Source: JBBDWR01 sp040902745
GTDB taxonomy: Bacteria; Actinomycetota; UBA4738; HRBIN12
Assembly: GCA_040902745.1 (NCBI GenBank)
Contig: JBBDWR010000011.1
Span: 61,870-125,869, forward strand
Reading direction: 5' to 3'
Length of the DNA stretch: 64,000 nucleotides
Shown here: positions 51,023 to 59,520 of the stretch, piece by piece
Numbering within the stretch: position 1 is the first letter of the stretch
How the letters are laid out: each line of letters opens with the position of its first letter
Position numbers and translations under genes: made by a program
Notes under the pieces: generated by a model
What the model saw: only the letters and a program-made list of their open reading frames with translations
The model's database searches: none
Told to the model about the DNA's origin: nothing

Positions 51023-51081
51023 TTGACGCGTGTCACACCCCGGGCGTACCGTGAGCTCTCTCACATCGAACGTATGTTCGA
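51023..51081 (+). promoter_or_regulatory. SOS promoter 1 with LexA box, upstream of the DUF6504 gene
   Basis: TTGACG (51023-51028), 18-bp spacer, TACCGT (51047-51052), then 13 bases to the LexA box TCGAAC-gtat-GTTCGA at 51066-51081. The box sits inside a longer inverted repeat from TCACA (51061) to TGTGA (51086). It lies just downstream of the expected transcription start, so LexA would block initiation or early elongation. Confidence 0.85.
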
Positions 51082-51167
51082 TGTGAGCAGCCCGCTCGGT
51101 CTGGGGTCCATGGGGAAGGGGTCCCGGGCCGGGTCGGCGACTCCCGCCGCCGCGGGGAGGTCCTCAG

Positions 51168-51437
51168 GTGCTCGTGACCAGGCAGGCAGAGATGTCCAAG
51201 AGGTACGACGAACAGGTCCGGGTCGAGCGCGAAGCGGGCATGCCTTCGGTCTTCTTCTGGCGGCACCGTCGCTACGAGGTTGTCGACGTGATCGGCCGGT
51301 GGAAGATCGAGGGACGGTGGTGGTCCGATGGCCGAGACCGTGAGTACTGGCGTGTCGAGGCACGGGGCGGATCCGTCTGGGACCTCTACTTGGACAAGGT
51401 TCGTGATCGATGGCACATGGAGCGGCTCTGGGACTGA
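51168..51437 (+). CDS. DUF6504-like small protein of the SOS polymerase cassette
   Basis: 89 residues, GTG start with GGGGAGG seven bases upstream. RYDEQVRVEREAGMPSVFFWRHRRYEVVDVIGRWK and the EYWRVEARGGSVWDLYLD end, with many Trp and charged residues, fit the DUF6504 group found beside DnaE2 or Y-family polymerase genes in Actinomycetota. No catalytic motif is seen; a role as an adaptor or DNA-binding accessory is inference. Its promoter has a LexA box. An ATG at 51192 is an alternative start. Confidence 0.7.
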   Translation: MLVTRQAEMSKRYDEQVRVEREAGMPSVFFWRHRRYEVVDVIGRWKIEGRWWSDGRDREYWRVEARGGSVWDLYLDKVRDRWHMERLWD

Positions 51438-51543
51438 TCCGGACGCCCGACCCGGGCCGTCCTCCAACTCCTGCATCCCGTCTCTCACGGAGGGTTTCGT
51501 TGAGAGAGCCCCTCGCGCTTGGAACAATCCGAACGTCCCGGCC

Positions 51544-51602
51544 TTGACCGGTCGCGCGTCACCGGGCTACGGTGCGCCGTATGTCCTCGAACATACGTTC
51601 GA
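51544..51602 (+). promoter_or_regulatory. SOS promoter 2 with LexA box, at the dnaE2 start
   Basis: TTGACC (51544-51549), 18-bp spacer, TACGGT (51568-51573), then 13 bases to the LexA box TCGAAC-atac-GTTCGA at 51587-51602. Element order and all spacings match promoter 1. The predicted start coincides with the ATG at 51581, so the message should be leaderless and the box lies within the first codons. Confidence 0.85.
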
Positions 51603-54600
51603 TTCCTTCCTCGTTCGTCCATCTCGACGTTCGTTCCTTCTTCTCCCTGAAGGAGGGCGCCTTCTCGCCCGAGCAGCTTGCGAGCCGTGCGGCGGCGCTC
51701 GGTATGCCGTCGGCAGTCCTCACCGACCGAGACGGTCTGTACGGGGCCGCGCGGTTCGTCGCCGCGTGTGCGCGCGAAGGAGTGCGTCCGATCCTCGGGG
51801 CATCGGTGACCCTGCAAGAGCCGGGGCACTCCGATCCCGGGTCGCTCGTCCTGCTCGCCGCCGACGAGATCGGGTACGCGAACCTGTGCCGACTGCTGAC
51901 CGACGCCCATATGACGGAGGAACGCGGTGCGCCGGAGCTCGTTCCGGCCCAGGTCTGCGCACATGCCGGTGGATTGGTGGCACTCGCCGGTCCGCGGTCC
52001 GCGGCCGGCAGGCTCGCCGCGAACGGACGCCTCGCCGCCGCTCGCCGCGAGCTCGGCCCGCTGCGCGAGGCGTTCGGCCGTGACCGGCTGTTCATCGCGG
52101 CAGAACACCGGTTGGAGCGTGATTCGGACACGGAGATCCGCGCGTTACTGCGGCTTGCCGACATCGCCGAGGTGCGGGCCGTCGCGGCGAACCCGGTGCG
52201 CTACCTCGTCGAGGACGACGCGTTCCTCGCCGATGTACTCGAATGTATGCGCGAGATCGTGCCACTCGCCGCCCACAACGTATCGCGGCGCAACGCTGAA
52301 GGTTGGTTGAAGCCTGCGGTTGCGATGCGTGGTCTGTTCGCGGAGCGTCCGGATCTGTGCGACGCGACGCTCGAGGTGGCAGACGCGTGTCGGTTCGACC
52401 TCGGTCTACGACGATTGCACTTCCCGGAGTTCCCGACGCCGCAGGGGCGCAGCGCCGACGCGATGCTGGCCGAGCGATGCTGGCGCAGTATGCAGGAACG
52501 CGGGGTCCGCAAGCGTCCCGAAGCGGTCGATCGCCTGCATCACGAGCTGTCGTCGATCCGGCAGATGGGTTATGCGGGGTACTTCCTCACCGTTGCTGAC
52601 ATCGTCGAGGACATCCGCGCGATGGGGATCCACTGCGCCTGTCGCGGGTCGGCCGCGGGATCGTTCGTCTGCTACCTGCTTCGGATCTCCGACGTCGATG
52701 CGCTGGGCCACGACCTCGTGTTCGAACGGTTCCTCAACCCACTGCGAGAAGAGCTGCCCGATATCGACATCGACGTCGAGTCCGCACGACGCGAGGACGT
52801 CTACGACATGGTGCTGGCGCGCCACGGCGAGGATCGCACCGCCTGTGTGGCGATGATCGACACCTATCGCGCGCGGTCCGCACTGCGTGAGGTCGGGAAG
52901 ACGCTCGGTTTGCCCGAGGTCGAGGTCGGCACGATCGCCAAGGCGTTCCCGCACATCTCCGCACGGAACCTTTCGCGCGCGATCGAGGAGCTTCCCGAAC
53001 TCGTGGGAGAAAATGTCCGGGTACCGCAGCTGGAGCTGCTTTTCCGTGTCGCGGAACGACTCGATGGATTCCCTCGTCACATCGCGTTGCATCCGTGCGG
53101 GATCGTGTTGTCGGACGCCGAGTTGACCCGTCGTGTGCCCCTCGAGCGGAGCTTCCGTGGCTACCGCACGGTGCAAGCCGATAAGGACGATGTCGAAATG
53201 CTCGGGTACCTGAAACTCGACGTGCTCGGGGTACGGATGCTGTCGTCGATGCGTCATGCTCTCGCGGAGATCGCGCGGACCGAAGGGGTCAAGATCGATC
53301 TCGACGAGATCCCGTATGACGACGAGTCGACTTTCGAGTTGATCCGTGCTTCCGACACGATCGGATGCTTCCAGATCGAGAGTCCAGGTCAGCGCGAGCT
53401 GCTGCAGAAGCTGCAACCGACACGGTTCGAAGACCTGATCGTGGACATCTCGTTGTTCCGTCCCGGTCCGGTGAAATCCGACATGATCCGTCCGTTCCTG
53501 CGTCGGCGCCTCGGCGACGAACTCCCGCGCTACGCCCACCCTTCGCTGGAGCCGGCGCTACGGGAGACCTGGGGAGTGATCGTCTATCACGAGCAGGTGA
53601 TGCGTACGATCGCCGCTCTTGCCGGCTACGAGCTGGCCGAGGCGGACAGGATCCGCCGCCAGCTCGGTGACGACGAACAGCTTCCGATCCTGCGCGAGGA
53701 GTTCCTCACCCGGACCGACACCCGCGGCGTCGACCGCGCGGTGGCCGAACAGGTGTGGGACGACGTCAGCCAGTTCGCGAGTTTCGGGTTCTGCAAGGCC
53801 CACGCCGCCGCCTTCGCCGTTCCCACCTACCGGTCGTCCTGGCTCAAGGCGCACTATCCGGCCCATCTGTTCGCCGGCCTCCTGACCCACGACCCCGGTA
53901 TGTATCCCAAGCGCCTGATCCTCGAGGACGCCCGCCAACACGCGATCGAGATCCTTCCCCTCGACGTCAACATCAGCGACAAGGACTACGTGGTCGAATC
54001 GCTCACTCCTGACACCGTCGAGCGACCCGCTGCCTATGGCATCCGACTCGCTCTGCAAGACGTCCACGGGATCAACGACTCGGAGATCGTCTCGATCTTG
54101 CGAGCCCGAGCCGAGGGTCCGTTCCGTAGCGTGCCGGAGTTCCTCCGGCGTACGACCGTGGCCCGTCCGGTCGTCGAGGCGATCGCACACGCGGGCGGGT
54201 TCGACGCGATCGACGGCGTACGAGGCACACGACGCAACCGGCTGTTCGAGGCGATCACGACACCTCCCGAGCGGGAGGGTGATCAGCTCGATCTCTTCTC
54301 GGCCGGGCACGCAGAACTCGCCGGGGATGCCCCGCTGCGAGACTACTCGGACGCGGAGGTCGTCCGTGCCGAACTCGAGGTCCTCGGCGTCGACGCGACG
54401 CGCCATCTCGTGAGCTTCTACGAACCGCTGTTGGCCGACCTGCAGGCCGTTCGCGCCGGCGATCTGTGGAGGCATCGATCCGGCGAGCGGGTGCTGATCG
54501 CCGGGGTGAAGGTCGCGTCCCAGACCCCGGCCGTGCGCAGCGGTCAGCGGATCATTTTCCTCACCCTCGACGATGCGACCGGGCCGATCGACGTGACGGT

Positions 54601-54850
54601 GTTCGAATCGGTACAGACGCGCGTCGCACGGACCGTCTTCCACGGATTCCTGCTCGCGGTGTGGGGCGAGCTGCGCCGAACCGGGGTCAAGGGCGTGAGT
54701 ATCATCGCGGAAGAGGTCTGGGATCTGACAGAGTTGGCCGCCGCCCGCCGGGAGGGGCGTCTCGAGCAGGCGCTGCACGAACCCAGCCGCAGTCGTGAGA
54801 ACGCCGCACCGCGGCGGCTCTGGCACGCGAGCGGCGGATCCGCGGGTTGA
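51581..54850 (+). CDS. dnaE2: error-prone DNA polymerase III alpha (DnaE2)
   Basis: 1089 residues. N-terminal PHP domain (HLDVRSFFSLKEGAFSPEQL, LTDRDGLYGAARF), then the PolC/DnaE palm with GSAAGSFVCYLL and the catalytic acidic motif ELPDIDIDVE at about residues 391-400, FGFCKAHAAAFA, and a C-terminal OB-fold (LTLDDATGPIDVTVFE). A perfect clamp-binding pentapeptide QLDLF is at residues 902-906. Length and SOS control match DnaE2, the translesion polymerase of actinobacteria, rather than replicative DnaE1. ATG 51581 is preferred over GTG 51572 because of the promoter position. DinB follows 12 bp after the stop. Confidence 0.92.
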   Translation: MSSNIRSIPSSFVHLDVRSFFSLKEGAFSPEQLASRAAALGMPSAVLTDRDGLYGAARFVAACAREGVRPILGASVTLQEPGHSDPGSLVLLAADEIGYANLCRLLTDAHMTEERGAPELVPAQVCAHAGGLVALAGPRSAAGRLAANGRLAAARRELGPLREAFGRDRLFIAAEHRLERDSDTEIRALLRLADIAEVRAVAANPVRYLVEDDAFLADVLECMREIVPLAAHNVSRRNAEGWLKPAVAMRGLFAERPDLCDATLEVADACRFDLGLRRLHFPEFPTPQGRSADAMLAERCWRSMQERGVRKRPEAVDRLHHELSSIRQMGYAGYFLTVADIVEDIRAMGIHCACRGSAAGSFVCYLLRISDVDALGHDLVFERFLNPLREELPDIDIDVESARREDVYDMVLARHGEDRTACVAMIDTYRARSALREVGKTLGLPEVEVGTIAKAFPHISARNLSRAIEELPELVGENVRVPQLELLFRVAERLDGFPRHIALHPCGIVLSDAELTRRVPLERSFRGYRTVQADKDDVEMLGYLKLDVLGVRMLSSMRHALAEIARTEGVKIDLDEIPYDDESTFELIRASDTIGCFQIESPGQRELLQKLQPTRFEDLIVDISLFRPGPVKSDMIRPFLRRRLGDELPRYAHPSLEPALRETWGVIVYHEQVMRTIAALAGYELAEADRIRRQLGDDEQLPILREEFLTRTDTRGVDRAVAEQVWDDVSQFASFGFCKAHAAAFAVPTYRSSWLKAHYPAHLFAGLLTHDPGMYPKRLILEDARQHAIEILPLDVNISDKDYVVESLTPDTVERPAAYGIRLALQDVHGINDSEIVSILRARAEGPFRSVPEFLRRTTVARPVVEAIAHAGGFDAIDGVRGTRRNRLFEAITTPPEREGDQLDLFSAGHAELAGDAPLRDYSDAEVVRAELEVLGVDATRHLVSFYEPLLADLQAVRAGDLWRHRSGERVLIAGVKVASQTPAVRSGQRIIFLTLDDATGPIDVTVFESVQTRVARTVFHGFLLAVWGELRRTGVKGVSIIAEEVWDLTELAAARREGRLEQALHEPSRSRENAAPRRLWHASGGSAG

Positions 54851-54862
54851 AGGGAGGAGGGG

Positions 54863-56056
54863 ATGACCCAGACGCCTCCGGCGTCACCGCCGGAGCCGAT
54901 CCTGCACGTCGATCTGGATGCGTTCTACGCCTCGGTCGAGGTCTTGAAAGATCCATCGCTCGCCGGCAGACCCGTGATCGTCGGTGGCACCGGCAACCGC
55001 GGAGTGGTCGCATCGGCCTCGTACGAGGCGCGGGTGTTCGGTGTGCGCTCCGCGATGCCGATGGTGCGAGCGCGTCGGGTGTGTCCGGAAGCGGTCGTGG
55101 TCGCCAGCGACTTCGAGGCGTATCGGATTCACTCCAACCGCTTCCGCGAGGTGCTGCTCGGATTCACTCCCCTCGTCGAGCCGATCTCACTGGACGAAGC
55201 CTTCCTCGACATCGGCGGCGCGACACGGTTGTTCGGCTCACCCGAGCAGATCGCGCGGACGATCCGGGCCGACGTGGCACGGGAGGTCGGCGTGACGTGC
55301 TCGGTTGGGGTCGCGCCGTCGAAGTTCGTGGCGAAGCTCGCTTCGGACGACCGCAAGCCGGACGGGATGCTCGTCGTCCCCGCAGACGAGGTGCGAGACT
55401 ACCTTGCGCCCCTGCCGGCCGGTCGGCTGTGGGGGGTCGGGGAGAAGACCCTCGAACACCTCCACCGGATCGGAGTGCGCACGATCGGCGACATCGCCGC
55501 GACCCCCGGCGTGATCCTGGGGCGGTTGCTCGGAGACGCCCAGGCCACGCACTTGGCCCAACTCGCCCACGGGATCGACGAGCGGTCTGTCGAGCCCTAC
55601 GAGGCACCGAAGTCGGTGAGCCACGAGGAGACTTTCGATCGCGATCTCGACGACGACGAAGACATCTTGCGAGAGATGCTCCATCTTGCCGGCCGGGTCG
55701 GCCATCGCCTGAGGGTCGAAGGCTACCGAGCGCGCACGGTGGTGCTGAAGGTTCGCCTGACGACGTTCCAAACGCTCACGCGTTCTCGGACGCTTCCCGC
55801 GCCCAGCGCCGTGACGGCCGAGTTCTACCGCATCGTGTCCGAGCTCTATCGGGCGCTGCCGGGTGAGCGGCGCAGGGTTCGGCTCTTGGGTGTTGCCGCT
55901 ACCGGTCTGGAACCGGCGGGGGCCGAGCAGCTCGCGTTGCTCCATGGGGATCGCTGGGTGGACGTGGAGCGTGCCTTGGACCGGATCGAATCCCGGTTCG
56001 GGACCGGGAGCGCGATGCCGGCGACCCTGCTCGACCGAGGTCGACCAGACCGCTGA
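54863..56056 (+). CDS. dinB: Y-family DNA polymerase IV (DinB)
   Basis: 397 residues. The catalytic acids are present: HVDLDAFYAS (residues 15-24) and SLDEAFLD (109-116), so this is an active polymerase and not the catalytically dead ImuB. Helix-hairpin-helix region LPAGRLWGVGEKTLEHLHRIGVRT and the little-finger domain (RTVVLKVRLTTFQTLTRS) follow. Near the C-terminus EQLALLHG resembles a beta-clamp binding motif. GGGAGGAGG precedes the ATG, 12 bp after dnaE2, indicating joint SOS-induced expression. Confidence 0.92.
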   Translation: MTQTPPASPPEPILHVDLDAFYASVEVLKDPSLAGRPVIVGGTGNRGVVASASYEARVFGVRSAMPMVRARRVCPEAVVVASDFEAYRIHSNRFREVLLGFTPLVEPISLDEAFLDIGGATRLFGSPEQIARTIRADVAREVGVTCSVGVAPSKFVAKLASDDRKPDGMLVVPADEVRDYLAPLPAGRLWGVGEKTLEHLHRIGVRTIGDIAATPGVILGRLLGDAQATHLAQLAHGIDERSVEPYEAPKSVSHEETFDRDLDDDEDILREMLHLAGRVGHRLRVEGYRARTVVLKVRLTTFQTLTRSRTLPAPSAVTAEFYRIVSELYRALPGERRRVRLLGVAATGLEPAGAEQLALLHGDRWVDVERALDRIESRFGTGSAMPATLLDRGRPDR

Positions 56057-56169
56057 TGTTCGGCGCGGCAAGCGGTTGCGCCACATGCGGGCTTTCCGAA
56101 TCAGCGCCCTCCCTATACTGTGGGCATCACCGGCCCAGGCCGGACCCGCGACCCCGACGGGTGGAGGTC

Positions 56170-56541
56170 ATGCCACTCTCCGATCACGAACAGCGGATCC
56201 TCGAAGAGATCGAGCGAAAGCTGGCCGAGGACGATCCTCGGCTTGCCGAACAGGTCTCCACGACGTCGCTGTACTCTCATCTGTCTCGACGGATCCGCTG
56301 GGCCTCGGTGGCGTTCATCCTGGGGTTCGTCCTGCTGTTGTGCTTCGCGCTTGCGCTGTGGGTCGCGGTCGTCGGGTTCGCGTTGATGCTGGCGTCGGCG
56401 CTGCTCGTCTTCCGCTACCTTCGGCAGATGGGCCGCGATCAGCTTCGAGCCTTGCAGCAGGGCGATCGCTTCTCTTTCGCGTCGTTCCTCGCTCGACTCA
56501 CGGGCCGGTTCCGTGACGAACCGCAGCCGCCGGCGGACTAG
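56170..56541 (+). CDS. DUF3040 family membrane protein
   Basis: 123 residues. The start MPLSDHEQRILEEIERKLAE is the DUF3040 signature, followed by DPRLAEQV and two hydrophobic segments (ASVAFILGFVLLLCFALALWV and ALMLASALLVFRYL). DUF3040 genes commonly lie between dinB and mraZ in Actinomycetota, as here. Function unknown. ATG 56170 has GGAGG three bases upstream; an earlier in-frame ATG at 56056 gives non-family sequence. Confidence 0.85.
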   Translation: MPLSDHEQRILEEIERKLAEDDPRLAEQVSTTSLYSHLSRRIRWASVAFILGFVLLLCFALALWVAVVGFALMLASALLVFRYLRQMGRDQLRALQQGDRFSFASFLARLTGRFRDEPQPPAD

Positions 56542-56761
56542 GTACTTCCGCCACGCTCGAGCCGCCCGATCGTGGACGCGACGAAACCCTCGCGTGGTAC
56601 CACCGGTGACGTGTGCGCTTGTCACGACGGCACGGGCTGCGGTACAAACAGCGTCTCCTTCCCCCAGGGTGCGTGACCGACGACAGCTGAGCCTTCCCCC
56701 GAGGCGCCGGTGACGATACTGCACCCGCGGAGCGTAGCGGTGGACCGGTCGAGGGGGGCGC

Positions 56762-57253
56762 GTGTCGGCGGAAGGCTTCACGGCTCATCAGGCCTGCAAG
56801 TTCACAGGGTGTTCACCCCGGCAACTTCGGTACTGGGATCAGATCGGACTCGTTGAGCCGTCGGTGCAAGGCACCGGCGGCCGCCCGGGGGTCCCCCGTC
56901 TCTATGCGTTCCGCGATCTCGTTGCGTTGAAGGTCGTCAAGTCGCTGCTCGACGGCGGCATGTCGCTGCAACGAGTGCGCCGTGCCTGGAACTACCTGAA
57001 TCGGACCGCGGGGCTCGATCAGCACCTCTCCGAGGTCAAGCTCGTCACCGACGGAGTCAGCGTCTTCAAGGTGTGCCGACGCGATGGCGAGGTGCTCGAC
57101 GCGCTCCGCGAGGGGCAGCTGGCGTTCTTCGTAGCAATCGACGAGATCGTGTCCGGGGTGGAGGCCGACGTCAGCCAATTCCGCGTCGACCGGGCTCGGT
57201 TCATCAGAGCCCTTCGGGACGCGGCCGCCGACGTTTACGCCGAAGCCACCTGA
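56762..57253 (+). CDS. MerR-type transcriptional regulator
   Basis: 163 residues, GTG start. Winged-helix MerR DNA-binding domain: FTAHQACKFTGCSPRQLRYWDQIGLVEPS, then FRDLVALKVVKSLLDGGMSLQRVRRAW. The C-terminal ~80 residues have an FKVCRRDGEVLDALREGQLAFFVA segment instead of the metal-binding cysteines of classical MerR, so the ligand is unknown. The last 19 bp overlap the 3' end of the transglutaminase gene on the other strand. Confidence 0.82.
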   Translation: MSAEGFTAHQACKFTGCSPRQLRYWDQIGLVEPSVQGTGGRPGVPRLYAFRDLVALKVVKSLLDGGMSLQRVRRAWNYLNRTAGLDQHLSEVKLVTDGVSVFKVCRRDGEVLDALREGQLAFFVAIDEIVSGVEADVSQFRVDRARFIRALRDAAADVYAEAT

Positions 57254-59520
57254 TCTCGTCCCCCTGCCAGCCGTGCGGGGACGAACGCCCGCCAGAGGTG
57301 GCGCAAGCGCCCCTGCCTGCGTCGCAGCGCTGAGATCGCGCTGCGCGCAGCATGCCCCGCCGCAGCGGCTTGTGAACCTGAGACGGGATCGGCAGCGTAG
57401 GCAGCCCGTTCGGTCAGGTTTGAGAGCAGCACGGCAGGGTGATCGCTCGCCGGGGGTTGGAGACCCGGCCCGGTCAGACGTCTGCTGTACTCGTCGATCG
57501 TCTCGCCCGGTCTCCGCTCGAGCCCCAGGTCGGCGGCCCGGTCCGCGAACACGTGGAAGGTGGCCAACACCCGAGCGCGTGGGTCCGCAGCCCGCCTGAG
57601 ACGAACACGGCGGCGGACCGCCTTCGCGGGAGGAACGAGCACGATGAGTAGCAGTAACACCCCGGCGATCCCGATCGCAGCAGGGATCACGGCGCGGCGC
57701 CACGCGGGGGTTGTCGCCTGCAGCGGGTCGGGCACCCCGATCGGGTCGGCATCCTGGCCTCGCTTACGCCCGGCACCCTCCTGCGCGTCGCCTCGAGATC
57801 CTGCGTTCGCTGGGTTCAGCGTCGTGCTCTGACACTGTGGACCGTCACACGCCACGGCTGAGGGGGCCAGGTAGCTGGCCGCCCCCGTGTTGGTCCGACT
57901 CTGCGTCGGCTCGAATGCGAGCCACCCATGGTCCGGGAAGTAGACCTCGACCCACGCGTGGGCGTCGTCCGTGCCGACCTCGTAGCGATCGGGACCGATC
58001 ACCAAGCCTTCCGTGAATCCGACGGCGATCCGCGCCGGGATCTCGAGGGTGCGGAGCATCACCGCCATCGAACCCGCGAACTGCTGACAGAACCCACTCT
58101 TCGTGGCCGTGAGGAACCGCACGATCGCCTGGTCGTCGGCCCTGGGCTGTACATCGGTGTCGTAGCGGAACTCCGTGCTCTGGAGTCGCTCCTGGATCGC
58201 GATCGCCTTGTCGTAGGTGGTCGTCGCCCCGGCGGTCCACTCGCGAGCAAGCGCGCTCACCTCGAGTGGAAGGTCATCGGGGAGCTGCGTGAAGACGTTG
58301 GTGATTTCGGGGCTTACGAGCGTGACGTCGGTACGGAGCTCGTCCGGAGTCGGGTTCGAGGGGGTGGAGGTCACCTGGTAGCGATCTCCGGCCTCGAGCG
58401 GCCGCTGTGCGACGGCCGTCGCCAGGTCGGGGTCGAAGCGGAAGGAATCGTCCTCGATCGTGAGTTCCCTGGGCGGGAAGGCGGTTGGGATCCACGAGAA
58501 CCCGAGGTCGTTGAGGATCTCGTAGTCCTGATCGACCGGTGCGGCGGTGGCATCCGTGCCGACGGGTGTGATCCCGTCTCCGGTCGAGTAGTCGAAGCCG
58601 GAGAACGCCTGGAGGTCGCCGCCGCGCCAGGTTTCTCCGTCGAACTCGTCGAGGGCGAGTAGGCGCCAATACGTCGGCATCGACGATCTGACGCGGAACA
58701 GCGAGATGGGGTCGGACCGGTTCAGACTGTCGCCGATCGACACCAAGGGGTTGAGATCCGGATCGCCCGAGACCGGGCTGCGGACGTCGATCAGGGCCCC
58801 GCCGTCGTAGAACGGCAGCACACCGGGCAGCAGCACGGCGATCGTCAGGGTCATCGCCGCCGCACCGCCGGCGCCGCGCAGCAGAACCCCGCGGCTCTTG
58901 AGCCCGGACCCGCGCCGCGTTCGCAGCGGTCCCCACTCGCGGATCCTCCGCATCCCGTCGGCCAGCAGCAGCAGAAGTGCGCCCGCGAGGAACAGCGCAG
59001 CGGTCGGGATGCTGCCCTCGCCGCGGAGGGCGGAGTCGGCGAACGCGAGCAACGCGACCGATGGCGCCAGCGCCAGCGCCGGGCTCGCCGCTCGCACCGC
59101 CAGCGCGTGCGCAGAGAAACTCGCGGCGTACACGGCCGTCAGAGATGCAAGCAACAGTGCCGGGCTCGGGGTGGTTGGGGAGATCTGTTCCCGCGCCTGG
59201 GGACCCACTTCGCTCAAGGCGGTGCCGATCGCGCGAAGCGTGTCCGGCGTAGGCGATCCGAACCAGAGCGTCCCGGGGAATACGAGCCACCCGATCGAGA
59301 GGAGCAACACTCCACCCGCGGCGAGCGTGGCGAGCGCGAGCCCTCGGCGCTCGAAGGTGATCCCGATCCCCGTGGCGAGCCACGCGGCAGCCACCAATGT
59401 GCCGACCGTCCCATCGGTGAACACACGGGAGAAGCCGATCGCGGTCGCAGCCGCGATCGTCCCGAGCGCGACTACCGTGAGGAGCCGGCCGCTGAAAGGC
59501 GTTCTCGTGTCGTCGTCCAT
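57235..59520 (-). CDS. TgpA-like membrane transglutaminase (DUF3488 + transglutaminase-like)
   Basis: 761 residues. The first ~210 residues hold several transmembrane helices (RLLTVVALGTIAAATAIGF, GLALATLAAGGVLLLSIGWLV and others), then an extracytoplasmic domain with the transglutaminase core: SGFCQQFAGSMAVMLRTLEIPARIAVGF (catalytic Cys) and DDAHAWVEVYFPDHGWLAFEPT (His, Asp). A last helix (AVIPAAIGIAGVLLLLIVLV) precedes a cytoplasmic DUF4129-like tail. Together with the downstream-facing DUF58 and MoxR genes this is the standard DUF58/MoxR/TgpA cluster, thought to act on envelope proteins. ATG 59520 overlaps the DUF58 gene by 49 bp. Confidence 0.9.
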   Translation of the reverse strand: MDDDTRTPFSGRLLTVVALGTIAAATAIGFSRVFTDGTVGTLVAAAWLATGIGITFERRGLALATLAAGGVLLLSIGWLVFPGTLWFGSPTPDTLRAIGTALSEVGPQAREQISPTTPSPALLLASLTAVYAASFSAHALAVRAASPALALAPSVALLAFADSALRGEGSIPTAALFLAGALLLLLADGMRRIREWGPLRTRRGSGLKSRGVLLRGAGGAAAMTLTIAVLLPGVLPFYDGGALIDVRSPVSGDPDLNPLVSIGDSLNRSDPISLFRVRSSMPTYWRLLALDEFDGETWRGGDLQAFSGFDYSTGDGITPVGTDATAAPVDQDYEILNDLGFSWIPTAFPPRELTIEDDSFRFDPDLATAVAQRPLEAGDRYQVTSTPSNPTPDELRTDVTLVSPEITNVFTQLPDDLPLEVSALAREWTAGATTTYDKAIAIQERLQSTEFRYDTDVQPRADDQAIVRFLTATKSGFCQQFAGSMAVMLRTLEIPARIAVGFTEGLVIGPDRYEVGTDDAHAWVEVYFPDHGWLAFEPTQSRTNTGAASYLAPSAVACDGPQCQSTTLNPANAGSRGDAQEGAGRKRGQDADPIGVPDPLQATTPAWRRAVIPAAIGIAGVLLLLIVLVPPAKAVRRRVRLRRAADPRARVLATFHVFADRAADLGLERRPGETIDEYSRRLTGPGLQPPASDHPAVLLSNLTERAAYAADPVSGSQAAAAGHAARSAISALRRRQGRLRHLWRAFVPARLAGGRDQVASA

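Noticed and set aside
51481..51507. Hairpin TCTCTCA/TGAGAGA as a terminator of the DUF6504 gene
   Set aside because: The stem is only 7 bp with a 13-base loop and no U tract.
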